The position numbers and the translations under genes are program-made. Below the pieces are notes generated by a model. That model did not search any database. It was not told where the DNA came from and saw only the letters and a program-made list of their open reading frames with translations. 64,000 bases of DNA from an uncultured Pseudomonadota bacterium (lineage in GTDB: Bacteria > Pseudomonadota > Gammaproteobacteria > Burkholderiales > Rhodocyclaceae), in contig CAIQBG010000024.1 of NCBI GenBank assembly GCA_903870055.1, positions 62,001-126,000 on the forward strand, given 5' to 3'. Positions 48,615-57,332 of this stretch are shown one piece after another (the first letter of the stretch is position 1; every line of letters starts with the position of its first letter).

Positions 48615-49868
48615 TCAGCGAGATTCGAGTGTGAAGGAAACGGGTTGTGCTGTAGGCGGTAGCCCCAGCAGTTCGTGCGCTTTAGCCAGCACTTGTTCCG
48701 GGGTGATCTGCTTGAGGCACTGGTTGTCACCATCGCAAGGGGACATACGATGGTTGTAGGCCGTTAGACAAGGCGAACAGGCCAGTGGCTGATGGAAAAA
48801 GTAGGCGTTCTTGGCCCACGATTGGTACAGACGCGGCGTTTCTGGACCAAAGAGAATAATCGTGGGAATAGGGGTCATAGCCGCAAATTGCCCCGGACCA
48901 CCGTCATTGGTTACCAGTAAAGCAGCCCGATGGAACAGCGCTAATAGGTGACGGACAGATCGGGTGTATCCCGTCAGATCAATACACATCGGGTGGCGGC
49001 AATGATTCAGTACGGCCTGGCCAAAGGCCTTGTCGCCCTTCAGGCCGATGACACCCACGGCATAACCCTGTTGCAGAAAGTGATCGGCAACACGGTAATA
49101 GTTTTCCAGCGGCCAGGCACGAATCGGTAGAATGCCGCCGCTAGGATAGATCAGCACCAGAGGCTTGCCAGCGACTGTCGGGAAATCGGCTTCGAGTTTA
49201 GTGACTTCGTTGGTGATCTCGCCGTCATTGAAGATCAGGGTCGGTGGGACAATGACTTCGTCTGTTGGTACCGTTTTGCCCGCTGGGTAGGACGTTGCAT
49301 CAATAGCATCAACCATGTTCAGAAGCTGATGGCTAAGATGGCGGTATGGGTTGTACATCACCGGATTGGTGAGGTATCCGCCTCGATAGAGGCCTTCCTG
49401 GGTATGCGGCTCAAAGCCGACCAGTACCGGTGCGCCACTCATATAGGCAATAAGACTGCTGACCCGGGCAAATAGTTCACAGTCGATAACGACATCAAAG
49501 CGCAGGGTGCGCATTTTCTGTAGCGCCTCCCACATGTCTGAAGCAAAGTCTTTCAGATTGCTATCGTTCAGGGTAATAACGTTCTGCTTGGGGACGATAT
49601 TCAGTAGGTCCAGCACTTCGCGGTTTTTGGCGAAAAGCATGACATGGAGTTCAGCACCCGGATAACGTGATTTGATCCGCTGGAACATCGGTTCGGCTAA
49701 TACCAGGCTGCCCATTTCGGACAACAGGATGACCAGAATGCGTTTTGGCTCAAGGCTACGTTTGCGCCGTAGGCCCAGTTTACGGATGCACCAATCCCAG
49801 GCTGTAAAGAGGGCGCACAGGGGCACACCTGCATATTTATCGACAGCGCGTTGGAATCGGATATCCAT
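48615..49868 (-). CDS. Glycosyltransferase family 9 (heptosyltransferase-like)
   Basis: 417 residues. GT-B fold of the ADP-heptose:LPS heptosyltransferase family. Seen: KRILVILLSEMGSLVLAEPM (about 42-61), NTP-type binding region, and LLVTNDGGPGQFAAMTPIPT with IILFGPETPRLY (about 308-340), which match the family's DSGPxH-type and FGxT-type motifs with changes (DGGP for DSGP). The acceptor cannot be set; LPS core or a cell-surface glycan is likely. It heads the GT9-gtrA-arnT-like run. Confidence 0.85.
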   Translation of the reverse strand: MDIRFQRAVDKYAGVPLCALFTAWDWCIRKLGLRRKRSLEPKRILVILLSEMGSLVLAEPMFQRIKSRYPGAELHVMLFAKNREVLDLLNIVPKQNVITLNDSNLKDFASDMWEALQKMRTLRFDVVIDCELFARVSSLIAYMSGAPVLVGFEPHTQEGLYRGGYLTNPVMYNPYRHLSHQLLNMVDAIDATSYPAGKTVPTDEVIVPPTLIFNDGEITNEVTKLEADFPTVAGKPLVLIYPSGGILPIRAWPLENYYRVADHFLQQGYAVGVIGLKGDKAFGQAVLNHCRHPMCIDLTGYTRSVRHLLALFHRAALLVTNDGGPGQFAAMTPIPTIILFGPETPRLYQSWAKNAYFFHQPLACSPCLTAYNHRMSPCDGDNQCLKQITPEQVLAKAHELLGLPPTAQPVSFTLESR

Positions 49869-49967
49869 GTATATGAGTTATTCAGCCAGCAAAGCCTGAA
49901 TGATACCCGCCCTTGAGATAAAATGCCCCCATGACCGCTTGTCTAATCTTACGAAACCGGGGAGCCC

Positions 49968-51179
49968 ATGCTTAAACGCTGGTTCCCTATGATGGTCTTT
50001 GCTGTGGGGCTGTTGGCAGCCATTTTTACGGCTACCTTGCCTGAACGCCCACAGTTTGGGCAACCTGATCAAGCTACGGCAGCGTTGGCTGCCACAAAGG
50101 CCGCTGCTTTGCCCGCAAGCTTTGCCTGGGCAGACTTGCCAAGGCCAACGCCCTCCGCACATGCTGCAACCCTGGCAGAAGTATTGCCGGGTACGCGTTT
50201 GCCCGTTGACAGAACAGAACAGGATCTGGAGCCGGTACATCTGGTCGCGGCCTGGTTCGGCGGTAGCCGGGAAGGCGCGGCGGACGTCTCCCTATACCAG
50301 GCAGACTGGCATGCAAATGCCTCCTGGTTACCTGCGCGGGAAATTATGACGCGACAGCAAGCTGAACGAGAACTGGGTCGTAATATCCGTAAGCTGGGAA
50401 ATCCCCTGATCGTTACAGAACCTGGCCGGCTACATTTATTCTTTGTGAGTGTTTCTTACGGGGGTTGGGCTGGGAGCGCTATTAACCGCAGCACCTCCAC
50501 GGACGGCGGTAAGTTCTGGCAGCCATCACAACGTATTGTGACCAGTCCATTCTTTAATCTGAGTACGCTGGTACGCAACCCGGGCACCTGGTTATCTGAC
50601 GGCAGCCTGGGGTTGCCCGTTTATCACGAGTTTGTGACCAAGCATGGCGAGTGGCTACGCCTGGACCCCGAAGGCCGTGTTCTAGCCAAAGAGCGGATGC
50701 CAATGCCGCGGGCCACATTGCAGCCGGCCGTGGTTGCGCTGGATGGTCAGAATGCCGTTGCCGCACTGCGTGATGCCGGACCCGGCGAAAACCAGGTCCA
50801 ATGGAGCGAAACACATGATGCTGGGCGTAGCTGGCAAGCGGGATCGGCTCGAACCATTCCTAATCCGAATTCTGCGGTCGCGATGATCGGGCTACGCGAT
50901 GGTAGCCTGCTGATGGCCGGAAACCCGATTGGCGGTAACCGTAACCAACTCTCTCTGTTGCGCTCCACTGATCAGGGAAGCACCTGGACCCTGGTACGTG
51001 TTGTAGAACAAAGCCCGAATGACCGTGATGAATTTTCCTATCCGGCACTGATTCAGGATCGTACCGGGGCCATACACCTTGTGTATACCTGGTTACGTAA
51101 GGGCATTCGACATGCCCGATTTACCCAGGCCTGGCTGAATAATCCAGGCAACCCCACTGTACCGGCGGTACCACAATGA
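49968..51179 (+). CDS. Sialidase-fold (BNR/Asp-box) protein with N-terminal anchor
   Basis: 403 residues. An N-terminal hydrophobic segment (about 5-22, WFPMMVFAVGLLAAIFTA) is a signal or anchor. Three Asp boxes (S/T-x-D-x-G-x-x-W pattern) are seen at about 177-184 (STDGGKFW), 282-289 (THDAGRSW) and 333-340 (STDQGSTW), the mark of the six-bladed sialidase propeller. An early AAWFGGSREGA segment resembles the FAEGR-type arginine motif. Catalytic residues are not confirmed, so it may act on another sugar or only bind. Its stop overlaps the next gene. Confidence 0.8.
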   Translation: MLKRWFPMMVFAVGLLAAIFTATLPERPQFGQPDQATAALAATKAAALPASFAWADLPRPTPSAHAATLAEVLPGTRLPVDRTEQDLEPVHLVAAWFGGSREGAADVSLYQADWHANASWLPAREIMTRQQAERELGRNIRKLGNPLIVTEPGRLHLFFVSVSYGGWAGSAINRSTSTDGGKFWQPSQRIVTSPFFNLSTLVRNPGTWLSDGSLGLPVYHEFVTKHGEWLRLDPEGRVLAKERMPMPRATLQPAVVALDGQNAVAALRDAGPGENQVQWSETHDAGRSWQAGSARTIPNPNSAVAMIGLRDGSLLMAGNPIGGNRNQLSLLRSTDQGSTWTLVRVVEQSPNDRDEFSYPALIQDRTGAIHLVYTWLRKGIRHARFTQAWLNNPGNPTVPAVPQ

Positions 51180-51727
51180 TGTTGCCTGATCGTATATTCA
51201 TGCGTTTGCTGCGTTTGCCATATGTGCGCACACGCATGCTTATCATGTTGCTGTCGCTGGTGATGTTCGTGCCTTTGGCAGATCAGCTACTGTGGCGTTA
51301 CGTTTATGGCTTTATTAATGATCTGAGCCCAGGCACCTGGCTGATATTTTTTGTCTGGCTTGGCTTCCCCGACGCTTTTAATTTCTGGGTACGTGAAGAG
51401 TTGGCTTTCAAGCGCCGACTGATCCTCTGCCTGGGAATGCTGTGTTTCTATGTGTTGGCGCTTGGCGCTATCCCGTTTGACCCATATGCCTACGGTTTTC
51501 AGCCTTGGATTATTCTGTTTGGGTTGACTGCCTGGGTAGCCTGGCATGGCCGCAATGCAGCGGGGATTACCCTGTTGCTCGGTATTGATCTGGCCGTTTA
51601 CGCACTGCATGGACTGGCTTCAGATAACCTCTGGGATTACCTCTTTGATCCGGTCATGATGATTGTTCTCGCTATTAGTCTCATCCGCCCGCTCATGTCT
51701 CGTCGTAAAATCCGCTCTCAATCCTAA
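51176..51727 (+). CDS. Unrecognised small integral membrane protein
   Basis: 183 residues, about five membrane helices (about 24-44, 52-68, 82-100, 112-128, 135-165). I do not recognise a family. It begins MMLPDRIFMRLLRLPYVRTR, with a basic cytoplasmic start, and ends in a basic tail. Its ATG overlaps the sialidase-fold gene stop (ATGATG), so the two are coupled and probably act together. The pair lies beside the LPS/glycan genes and ahead of ppiD. Function unknown. Confidence 0.6.
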   Translation: MMLPDRIFMRLLRLPYVRTRMLIMLLSLVMFVPLADQLLWRYVYGFINDLSPGTWLIFFVWLGFPDAFNFWVREELAFKRRLILCLGMLCFYVLALGAIPFDPYAYGFQPWIILFGLTAWVAWHGRNAAGITLLLGIDLAVYALHGLASDNLWDYLFDPVMMIVLAISLIRPLMSRRKIRSQS

Positions 51728-51741
51728 CCTTAGGCTGTTCC

Positions 51742-53175
51742 ATGTTTGATCTCGTTAATAAACATCGTAAATTTGTTCAGATCTTGCTCGCCATGATCAC
51801 GCTGCCATTTGCCTTCTGGGGTATTGATTCCTATTTCAAGGATGCCGCGTCGACAGACGAAGTAGCGCGTGTGGGCAGCAGCAAAATCACCATGCAGCAA
51901 CTGGATGTGGCTATGCGTGAGCGCGCAGATCAAATACGCAGCCGTCAGGGAGGCTCGGTGGATGCCAAACTATTCGAGTCACCTGAGTTCCGTCAGAGTG
52001 TTCTAAACGAACTGGTCGAGCAGCGTTTGCTACTGGTCGAGTCGGAGCGCCTGGGGCTGGTGGCCAATGATGTCATTTTGCGTGAGCTGATCGCCCAGAT
52101 TCCTGCGTTCCAGGAAAACGGTAAATTCTCACCGACGAAATACGAACAAGTATTGCGTGCACAGGGTATGAACCCGACCACTTTCGAACAGAACCTGCGT
52201 CGTGATCTGACACAACAGATGCTGGTGAATGGCGTGGCTGCAACCACACAGATTTCCAAGACTCAGCTGAACCAGATCATTACGGCTGAATCACAGGAGC
52301 GTGATGTGTCAGTTGCCATGATTTCTGCGAGTGATTACCTGAAATCGGTCAGCGTGAGCGATGAAGCGGTTCGACAGTTCTATGAATCCAACCCCAAGCA
52401 GTTCCAGACGCCGGAACGCGTTAAGGTGGCTTATGTCGTGCTGAGTGACCCTAAGGTTGTTGCCAAAGAGTCTGAGAATTTCAGCAATATGGTTTACGAG
52501 CAATCGGATAGTTATAAAGATGTCGCCAAAGCACTTAACCTGAAGGTGGAAGAGAGCGGTTGGATTAGTGGCAATGCTCAGGGCGCACAGGGTTTGCTGG
52601 CGAACCCGAAGGTACTGCAAACCATCTTTAATCCGGGTAGCCTCAAAGATAAGCGGAATAGTGCGGCGATTGAAGTTGCGCCCAATGTGCTGGTTTCGGT
52701 GCGTGTTACAGAATACGAACCAGTTGGCTTACGTCCATTTGATGCGGTTTCTGCAGATATTAAAACCTATTTGACGCGTAAAGCAGCTGTCGAAAAGGCA
52801 ACGGCTGACGGAGAAGCCAAGCTTGCTGAACTCAAAGCTGGCAAAACGCCGGCTGATTTAAAATGGTCGGCCAACAAGAGTGTGAGCCGTCTGCAGCCGA
52901 ATGGTTTGCCGGGGGATGCCGTGCAACTCGTGGGTGCTGTCGATGCTGCAACCTTGCCGGCCTATACTGGTGGTCAGGCGGGCGGTGAGGGTTATGCGCT
53001 TTACAAGGTCAGTGCCGTTAAATCGGGTGCGGCACTCGGTGATGAAAAGCGTGCGCAGATTGGTATGGCTTATCAGCGTTTTGTACAACAGGCTGACGTG
53101 GTCAGTCTGATGGTGGGCTTGCGTGATCGTCACCCGGTAAAGATTGCCAAGCGACCAGAAGCTGAGAAGCAATAA
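51742..53175 (+). CDS. ppiD: PpiD-type periplasmic chaperone lacking the parvulin domain
   Basis: 477 residues. The N-terminal region is classic PpiD/SurA_N: cytosolic MFDLVNKHRKFVQILLAMIT with a membrane helix (about 12-28), then the helical chaperone domain (about 35-200). Around residues 228-246 the sequence passes from VKVAYVVLSDP directly to ESENFSNMVYEQSDSYKDVA. In betaproteobacterial PpiD, these two parts normally flank a parvulin PPIase domain, giving about 620-640 residues. No HIL, GDLG or parvulin motif is found here, so the domain is missing in frame. C-terminal region is retained. Probably a membrane-tethered chaperone near SecYEG. Confidence 0.88.
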   Translation: MFDLVNKHRKFVQILLAMITLPFAFWGIDSYFKDAASTDEVARVGSSKITMQQLDVAMRERADQIRSRQGGSVDAKLFESPEFRQSVLNELVEQRLLLVESERLGLVANDVILRELIAQIPAFQENGKFSPTKYEQVLRAQGMNPTTFEQNLRRDLTQQMLVNGVAATTQISKTQLNQIITAESQERDVSVAMISASDYLKSVSVSDEAVRQFYESNPKQFQTPERVKVAYVVLSDPKVVAKESENFSNMVYEQSDSYKDVAKALNLKVEESGWISGNAQGAQGLLANPKVLQTIFNPGSLKDKRNSAAIEVAPNVLVSVRVTEYEPVGLRPFDAVSADIKTYLTRKAAVEKATADGEAKLAELKAGKTPADLKWSANKSVSRLQPNGLPGDAVQLVGAVDAATLPAYTGGQAGGEGYALYKVSAVKSGAALGDEKRAQIGMAYQRFVQQADVVSLMVGLRDRHPVKIAKRPEAEKQ

Positions 53176-53194
53176 TCTTTGAATTGTAGACGAT

Positions 53195-53226
53195 AAAAAA
53201 AGCCAGGAAATTAACCCTGGCTTTTT
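53195..53226. terminator. Bidirectional terminator between ppiD and fabI
   Basis: AAAAAGCCAGG, loop AAATTAAC, CCTGGCTTTTT with A/T tracts on both sides. It serves both convergent genes. Confidence 0.85.
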
Positions 53227-53244
53227 ACTTGGCCAATCGAATGT

Positions 53245-54036
53245 TTAGACTTCTTCGTGCCCAAGTGCCGTGATGTTAAAGCCCGAGTCGACATAGGTGA
53301 TTTCACCCGTCATGCCGCTGGCCAGATCGGACAGCAGGAAGGCGGCTACATTGCCGACTTCGTCAGTAGTCACGTTGCGGCGAAGCGGGGCAACCTTGGC
53401 GTTATGCGCCAGCAGCTTGCCGAAGTTACCGATGCCCGAGGCTGCGAGCGTTTTGATCGGACCTGCAGAAACTGCATTGACGCGAATGCCTTGTGGACCC
53501 AAAGCGACGGCCATGTAACGGGTTGCCGCTTCAAGGCTGGCTTTCGCCATGCCCATGACGTTGTAGTTTGGCATGACGCGTTCAGCGCCCAGATAGGACA
53601 GGGCTAGAAGCGCAGGGTTATTACCCTTCAACAACAAGGGACGCGCCGCTTTTGCCAGGGCGGCATAGCTGTATGCCGAGATGTCATGAGCAATGCGCGA
53701 GGCTTCACGAGTCAGGCCATCGAGGAAGTCGCCTTCCAAGGCTTCGGCTGGTGCGTATGCAATCGAATGAACCAGACCATCCAAGCCATCCCAGTGTTTG
53801 CCGAGCTCGGTGAATAGATTTTCGATTTCGGTATCGTTGCCGACATCGAGAGGAAAAATCAGTTTGCTATCGAATTCGTCAGCGAACTTGGTAACACGAT
53901 CGATAAAGCGCTCGTTCTGGTACGTGAAGGCTAGCGTGGCGCCTTCACGATGACAAGCCTTGGCAATGCCGTAAGCGATAGAATGTTTGGACAGCAGACC
54001 GGTGATCAGAATGCGCTTGCCAGCTAGAAAACCCAT
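53245..54036 (-). CDS. fabI: Enoyl-ACP reductase (NADH), FabI
   Basis: 263 residues from ATG 54036, with GGAG upstream. The last step of each fatty-acid elongation cycle and the target of triclosan. Short-chain dehydrogenase fold: N-terminal [22 protein letters not shown]-binding; the catalytic pair Tyr-x6-Lys is in [15 protein letters not shown] (about 157-164), with a Tyr in the preceding [12 protein letters not shown]. The upstream frame to 54066 is not conserved. Convergent with ppiD. Confidence 0.95.
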   Translation of the reverse strand: MGFLAGKRILITGLLSKHSIAYGIAKACHREGATLAFTYQNERFIDRVTKFADEFDSKLIFPLDVGNDTEIENLFTELGKHWDGLDGLVHSIAYAPAEALEGDFLDGLTREASRIAHDISAYSYAALAKAARPLLLKGNNPALLALSYLGAERVMPNYNVMGMAKASLEAATRYMAVALGPQGIRVNAVSAGPIKTLAASGIGNFGKLLAHNAKVAPLRRNVTTDEVGNVAAFLLSDLASGMTGEITYVDSGFNITALGHEEV

Positions 54037-54132
54037 GTTGACTCCTCGAAGGCCGCCTAGCGGCAAAACAGGATAAAGAATAAGGCACTAATTATACTTC
54101 GAAGCGGGGCCAGATCAGTTAGACTTGCAGAC

Positions 54133-56346
54133 ATGGTTTTTTTGTCAATTTCTGCGTGCTGCCGATGTCTATGCCTGTTTTTGGGTGCCGCACTGCTGTT
54201 GACGGGCTGTGGTAACGAGTGGAATGACCCCTATCCGGCGGCTGAGCGGGGTGCTAATCGACTCTACAGTGCCTTTTCCGAACGACCCAAGCACCTGGAT
54301 CCGGCTATTTCCTACTCGAATAGCGAAATCGGATTTATTGCTCAGATCTACGAACCGCCCCTCCAATACCACTACCTGAAACGCCCCTACGAGCTCATAC
54401 CGTCTACGCTTGACGGCATGCCTCAAATTCGTCTTTACGACAAAGCAGGTCGGTTGCTTCCGGAAACTGCCTCTGGTGATCAGGTAGAGCGGTCGGTCTA
54501 CCGCCTCAAGCTACGGCCTGATGTGCGCTATCAGCCTCACCCGGCCTTTAGTCTTAATGAGGATGGCTCGGCGCGCTATATGAATTTGGATGCAAGCCAG
54601 AGTCGCGCACTGCAGACGCCCTCGGGTCCTATGGCGCTCGCTGAGCCCGGATCGCGTTTGCTCACTGCGCATGATTATGTTTACCAGATCAAACGATTGG
54701 CGCATCCGAGCGTGCAGTCACCTATATACGGCATGATGAGCGAGCATATACTTGGCTTGAAGTCGCTATCAGCGCTGATTAAATCAGCCCTTGATTCGGC
54801 GCCCGGTGCGTGGGTCGATCTCGATACGATGCCACTGCCCGGTGCCGTTGCAATTGATGATCAAACACTGGAAATTACCCTCGAAGATAAATATCCGCAG
54901 TTCATCTATTGGCTTGCGATGAATTTTTTTGCGCCCGTGCCCAGAGAGGTAGATCAGTTTTACAGTCAGCCGGCGCTGCGTAACGGCAATGTACAGCTGG
55001 ATACATGGCCCGTAGGGACCGGGCCCTTCATGATGGTTTATAACAATCCCAATGCGCGTATCGAACTAAGTCGCAATCCGAATTTTCATGATGAGCGTTA
55101 TCCCTGCCAGGGGCAGCCCGAGGATATTGCAGCAGGCTTGCTGACTAGTTGTGATGCGCGGTTACCGCTGATCGATTCAATTGTTTTCAGCCGAGAGAAG
55201 GAAAGTCTGCCGTACTGGAACAAATTTCTTCAAGGCTATTACGACGAGTCCGGCATCTCGTCGGATAGTTTTGATCAAGCTGTTCGCGTCAATATCAACG
55301 GTGATGTGAACGTCTCTCCGGCAATGTCGGCGCAGGGCATTCAACTTCAAACTTCAGTAAGGACTTCGGTGTATTACATGGGGTTCAATATGCTGGATCC
55401 TGTGGTTGGAGGTCGGACACCAGAAGAACAACGTCGTGCAAAACTCCTGCGCCAGGCACTTTCGATCGTGCTGGATCAGGAGGAGTTTATTTCGATCTTC
55501 CTTAATGGACGAGGGCAACCCGGCATGGGTCCGTTGCCGCCGGGGATATTCGGTCATCTTGACGGAGAAGCGGGTATCAACCCTGTTGTTTATAAATGGA
55601 AGGATGGCGCGCCCCAGCGTCGTAGTCTGGCTGAAGCCAAGGCTTTGTTGGCCAAGGCCGGGTGGCCGGACGGTCGTGACGCCAAAACAGGTAGTCCGCT
55701 GGTGCTCAACCTAGATACTACTTCCGGTGGTCTGGGTGATAAGTCAACAATGGACTGGATGTCCCGCCAGTTGAATCAGGTGGGTGTCCAACTGGTGATA
55801 AGAAGTACAGACTTCAACCGCTTTCAAGAAAAGCTGCGGAAGGGAAGTGCTCAGCTTTATTTTCTTGGCTGGAATGCGGATTATCCGGACCCGGAAAACT
55901 TCTTCTTTTTATTCTATGGCCCGGAGGGCAAGGTTGCCCATGGTGGTGAGAACACGGCTAACTACAGCAATCCGGAATTCGATCGTCTGTTCCGTATCAT
56001 GAAGAATCAACCGAATGGTCCATCCCGCCAAGCCGTGATTGATCAGATGTTGAACCTCGTGCGTGAAGACGCGCCTTGGATTTATTCTTTCTATCCAAAG
56101 TCTTATGTGTTGCGCCAAGGTTGGTTACAGAACTTCAAACTGAATAATGTGGCTAGTAATACGATTAAATATCAACGCATTGATGCTGCCAGTCGCGCTC
56201 AGCTGCGTGCCGAATGGAACGATCCGTTGCGCTGGCCTTTTTTGATTATGCTCGGTGGGTTGGTGCTGCTGCTCTGGCCTGCATTGAATGCTTATCGCGT
56301 GAGATCTGGTCTGGATGCGTTTGGTAAACAGGTTAGGAAGCGCTGA
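54133..56346 (+). CDS. Peptide ABC importer substrate-binding lipoprotein with C-terminal helix
   Basis: 737 residues. A lipobox (LLTGC, Cys at about residue 26) marks a lipoprotein. The SBP_bac_5 (family 5) fold follows: DPAISYSNSEIGFIAQIYEP near 55, RNPNFHDERYP near 316, and YFLGWNADYPDPENFFFLFY near 576-595. It is larger than the usual 520-600 residues. A hydrophobic helix near the C-terminus (about 698-718, WPFLIMLGGLVLLLWPALNA) and a basic tail suggest a membrane anchor in addition to the lipid. First of a four-gene importer with one-base overlap. Confidence 0.87.
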   Translation: MVFLSISACCRCLCLFLGAALLLTGCGNEWNDPYPAAERGANRLYSAFSERPKHLDPAISYSNSEIGFIAQIYEPPLQYHYLKRPYELIPSTLDGMPQIRLYDKAGRLLPETASGDQVERSVYRLKLRPDVRYQPHPAFSLNEDGSARYMNLDASQSRALQTPSGPMALAEPGSRLLTAHDYVYQIKRLAHPSVQSPIYGMMSEHILGLKSLSALIKSALDSAPGAWVDLDTMPLPGAVAIDDQTLEITLEDKYPQFIYWLAMNFFAPVPREVDQFYSQPALRNGNVQLDTWPVGTGPFMMVYNNPNARIELSRNPNFHDERYPCQGQPEDIAAGLLTSCDARLPLIDSIVFSREKESLPYWNKFLQGYYDESGISSDSFDQAVRVNINGDVNVSPAMSAQGIQLQTSVRTSVYYMGFNMLDPVVGGRTPEEQRRAKLLRQALSIVLDQEEFISIFLNGRGQPGMGPLPPGIFGHLDGEAGINPVVYKWKDGAPQRRSLAEAKALLAKAGWPDGRDAKTGSPLVLNLDTTSGGLGDKSTMDWMSRQLNQVGVQLVIRSTDFNRFQEKLRKGSAQLYFLGWNADYPDPENFFFLFYGPEGKVAHGGENTANYSNPEFDRLFRIMKNQPNGPSRQAVIDQMLNLVREDAPWIYSFYPKSYVLRQGWLQNFKLNNVASNTIKYQRIDAASRAQLRAEWNDPLRWPFLIMLGGLVLLLWPALNAYRVRSGLDAFGKQVRKR

Positions 56347-57326
56347 TGTTTGCTTATATCCTGCGCCGTGTTTTATACGCCATACCGATTTTGATCGGAG
56401 TGAATCTGATTACCTTCGCACTATTCTTCATGGTGAACAGCCCGGATGATATGGCTCGAATGCAACTTGGGGTGAAGCGCGTTACACCTGAGGCAATACA
56501 ACAATGGAAAGCCGAACGTGGTTACGACAAGCCGCTGTTCCTGAACGAGACATCTGCCGGGGTGGCACAGATCACCGATACCATTTTCTACAGCAAATCA
56601 CTCACCTTGTTTGCCGGCGAGTTCGGCCGCAGTGAAGATGGACGTGAGATCGGCAGAGAGATCCGTGAGCGGATGGGGCCTTCGTTGGCCATTGCTATCC
56701 CTACCTTTCTGGTGGGTCTGGGTTTGACTGTTAGCCTGTCATTGTTTCTGGTCCTTTTTCGCGGCACTTGGCTTGATCGTACCGGGGTAGTGCTTTGTGT
56801 TGGCCTGATGTCCATCTCCTCACTGTTCTTTATTATCGGTGGGCAATTCATCTTCGCCCGCATGCTGCAATTGGTGCCGATTTCTGGCTACGAAAGCAAT
56901 CCATTAGTTGCCTGGCATTTTCTGATCTTGCCAGTGACTGTTGCTGTTGTTGCCGGCATTGGTAGCTCGACACGTTGGTATCGCACCTTGTTTCTGGAAG
57001 AGATTGGCAAGGACTACGTACGTACAGCGCGTGCCAAGGGCTTGTCTGATACAGCGGTTCTATTCCGCCATGTGCTGCGTAATGGCTTGATTCCTATTCT
57101 GACCGGCGTGGTTGTGGTCATTCCCACCTTGTTTATGGGTTCGCTGCTCATTGAGTCCTTCTTCGGTATTCCCGGATTGGGGAGCTATACCATCGATGCC
57201 ATTGCAGCTCAGGACTTCGCCGTGGTGCGCGCCATGGTTTTCCTTGGTTCTGGTTTGTATTTGCTCGGGTTGATTCTTACTGACCTGTCGTACACCCTGG
57301 TTGATCCTCGGATCCGGTTGAAGTAG
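56346..57326 (+). CDS. ABC transporter permease, DppB/YejB type
   Basis: 326 residues, six membrane helices. The DppB-like start (FAYILRRVLYAIPILIGVNL) and the permease EAA loop (YVRTARAKGLSDTAVLFRHV, about 226-245) are present, followed by GLIPILTGVVVVIPTLFMGS and the C-terminal PRIRLK. Extra residues near 60-95 lie in a periplasmic loop. ATG overlaps the binding protein stop by one base. Substrate is probably peptides, but not determinable. Confidence 0.92.
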   Translation: MFAYILRRVLYAIPILIGVNLITFALFFMVNSPDDMARMQLGVKRVTPEAIQQWKAERGYDKPLFLNETSAGVAQITDTIFYSKSLTLFAGEFGRSEDGREIGREIRERMGPSLAIAIPTFLVGLGLTVSLSLFLVLFRGTWLDRTGVVLCVGLMSISSLFFIIGGQFIFARMLQLVPISGYESNPLVAWHFLILPVTVAVVAGIGSSTRWYRTLFLEEIGKDYVRTARAKGLSDTAVLFRHVLRNGLIPILTGVVVVIPTLFMGSLLIESFFGIPGLGSYTIDAIAAQDFAVVRAMVFLGSGLYLLGLILTDLSYTLVDPRIRLK

Positions 57327-57332
57327 GGCGCC

